The notes beneath the pieces are model-generated. The model was given only the letters and a program-made list of their open reading frames with translations. It did no database searches and was not told the DNA's origin. This document shows positions 6,113-6,427 of a stretch of 6,427 nt of DNA, piece after piece. This stretch comes from Gallicola sp. GTDB lineage: Bacteria; Bacillota; Clostridia; Tissierellales; Peptoniphilaceae. The position numbers and the translations under genes are program-made. The stretch lies in assembly GCA_012798975.1 (NCBI GenBank), contig JAAZME010000305.1, positions 1-6,427 on the forward strand. The letters run 5' to 3'. Position 1 is the first letter of the stretch. The number at the start of each line of letters is the position of its first letter.

Positions 6113-6150
6113 AAAATAGAAAATAAATATATTTGTTTCTTTTCTATTTT
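6113..6150. other. Perfect 11-bp AT-rich inverted repeat
   Basis: AAAATAGAAAA (6113-6123) and TTTTCTATTTT (6140-6150) are exact inverted copies with a 16-base loop that contains the palindrome AAATATATTT. The plus-strand right arm runs into more T residues. The stem has only one G-C pair, so termination would be weak. It sits at the end of the possible remnant, about 60 bases before the strong terminator. Confidence 0.4.
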
Positions 6151-6210
6151 TTTCTAATTCTCTTTGTATTGTTTTAATTTCGGCTGGAACATAGAGGTTT
6201 CGGGCAAAAG

Positions 6211-6239
6211 AAAAACGGACATCTCGGATGTCCGTTTTT
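6211..6239. terminator. Strong bidirectional intrinsic terminator after metQ
   Basis: AAAAACGGACATC (6211-6223) and GATGTCCGTTTTT (6227-6239) form a perfect 13-bp stem with a three-base loop and T-runs on both strands. It stands three bases past the metQ stop at 6243 and would terminate that leftward transcript. It would also stop any rightward readthrough from the CWB2/VanY gene. Confidence 0.92.
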
Positions 6240-6242
6240 ATC

Positions 6243-6427
6243 TTAGAACACTGGAAGGATGGCTCCTTTGTAGGTGTCTTCGATATATTTTTTAACTTTT
6301 TCTGAATTTAATGCTTCCATTACTTTTTTGATTTCTGGTTTGTCTGCATCTTCCGTTCTTGCAACGACAATATTAGCATATGGACTGTCTGTTGCTTCGA
6401 TGGCTAAACTGTCGTTTAGAGGGTTTA
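6243..6427 (-). CDS. metQ: C-terminal end of MetQ/NlpA-family methionine ABC transporter substrate-binding lipoprotein (5' end outside window)
   Basis: The minus strand is open from the right edge to a TAA at 6245-6243 and gives the last 60 full codons. The fragment shows NPLNDSLAIEATDSPYANIVVAR, then a charged helix (KKVMEALNSEKVKKYIEDTYKG) and the end AILPVF. This matches the typical end of MetQ/NlpA proteins (DSPYxNIxVAR, then YKGAxxPxF). In the family the protein is a membrane-anchored lipoprotein that delivers D- or L-methionine to the MetNI transporter. The signal peptide and lipobox lie outside the window. It is followed at once by a strong terminator, so it is the last gene of its operon; metN and metI would be expected to the right, which cannot be checked here. 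The exact ligand is inferred from family membership. Confidence 0.88.
   Translation of the reverse strand, partial: NPLNDSLAIEATDSPYANIVVARTEDADKPEIKKVMEALNSEKVKKYIEDTYKGAILPVF

Larger units (their letters stand above)
5966..6157 (+). pseudogene. Possible decayed coding remnant
   Basis: A frame open from just after a TAA at 5963-5965 to a TAA at 6155-6157 includes an ATG at 6023 giving 44 codons. Its middle part (LQEEESDDERILPAEIKADI and onward to about NVFKIENK) has the charged, balanced composition of real protein. The last dozen codons are AT-run sequence that looks non-coding. No ribosome binding site precedes the ATG. Upstream, another frame (about 5935-5961, AVEVSKIHNLNI) also looks protein-like and is offset by one base, as a frameshifted relic would be. 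No family is recognised. It may simply be chance. Confidence 0.25.

Overview
The window reads as chromosome of a low-GC, anaerobic Gram-positive bacterium, most likely a member of the Clostridia. The evidence is an AT-rich sequence, strong AGGAGG-type ribosome binding sites, sigma-A-like promoters, three CWB2 cell-wall-binding repeats (typical of clostridial surface proteins) and a Gram-positive MetQ/NlpA-type lipoprotein. No species can be named from the sequence alone.

Layout from left to right. Positions 2-133 (+) hold the last 43 codons of an unrecognised gene. It converges on the next operon across a hairpin terminator at 138-181 that can work in both directions. Positions 224-3946 (-) hold a compact three-gene molybdenum hydroxylase operon, transcribed right to left in the order molybdenum subunit (xdhA), FAD subunit (xdhB), 2Fe-2S subunit (xdhC). 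The order and protein sequences match the xdhABC type known from Escherichia coli. Together the products should form a cytoplasmic enzyme: purine is hydroxylated at the Mo centre, and electrons pass through two [2Fe-2S] clusters to FAD and then to an acceptor. Genes abut or overlap and each has its own strong ribosome binding site.

Positions 3947-4178 are a divergent control region. It carries a near-consensus promoter for xdhABC, an extended -10 promoter for the rightward gene, and a 7+7 bp perfect inverted repeat overlapping the xdh -35 element, which is a candidate operator. Positions 4179-5654 (+) encode a secreted 491-residue protein: signal peptide, three CWB2 repeats, proline-rich linker and a VanY-type D,D-carboxypeptidase. 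It is a wall-anchored peptidoglycan-trimming enzyme.

Positions 5655-6242 are an unusually long gap between two convergent genes. No convincing gene was found there. It contains a purine-rich G-run tract, a set of competing inverted repeats, a tandem pyrimidine repeat, a small open frame that may be a decayed gene, an AT-only hairpin, and a strong bidirectional terminator at 6211-6239. Positions 6243-6427 (-) are the C-terminus of a MetQ/NlpA-family substrate-binding lipoprotein whose start lies beyond the window.

No CRISPR array, tRNA, rRNA, intact insertion sequence or recognisable riboswitch was seen. The known genes look ordinary for their families. The best candidates for something undescribed are the operator-like repeat at 4027-4054 and the structured gap at 5655-6242. 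Neither amounts to a demonstrated new system.
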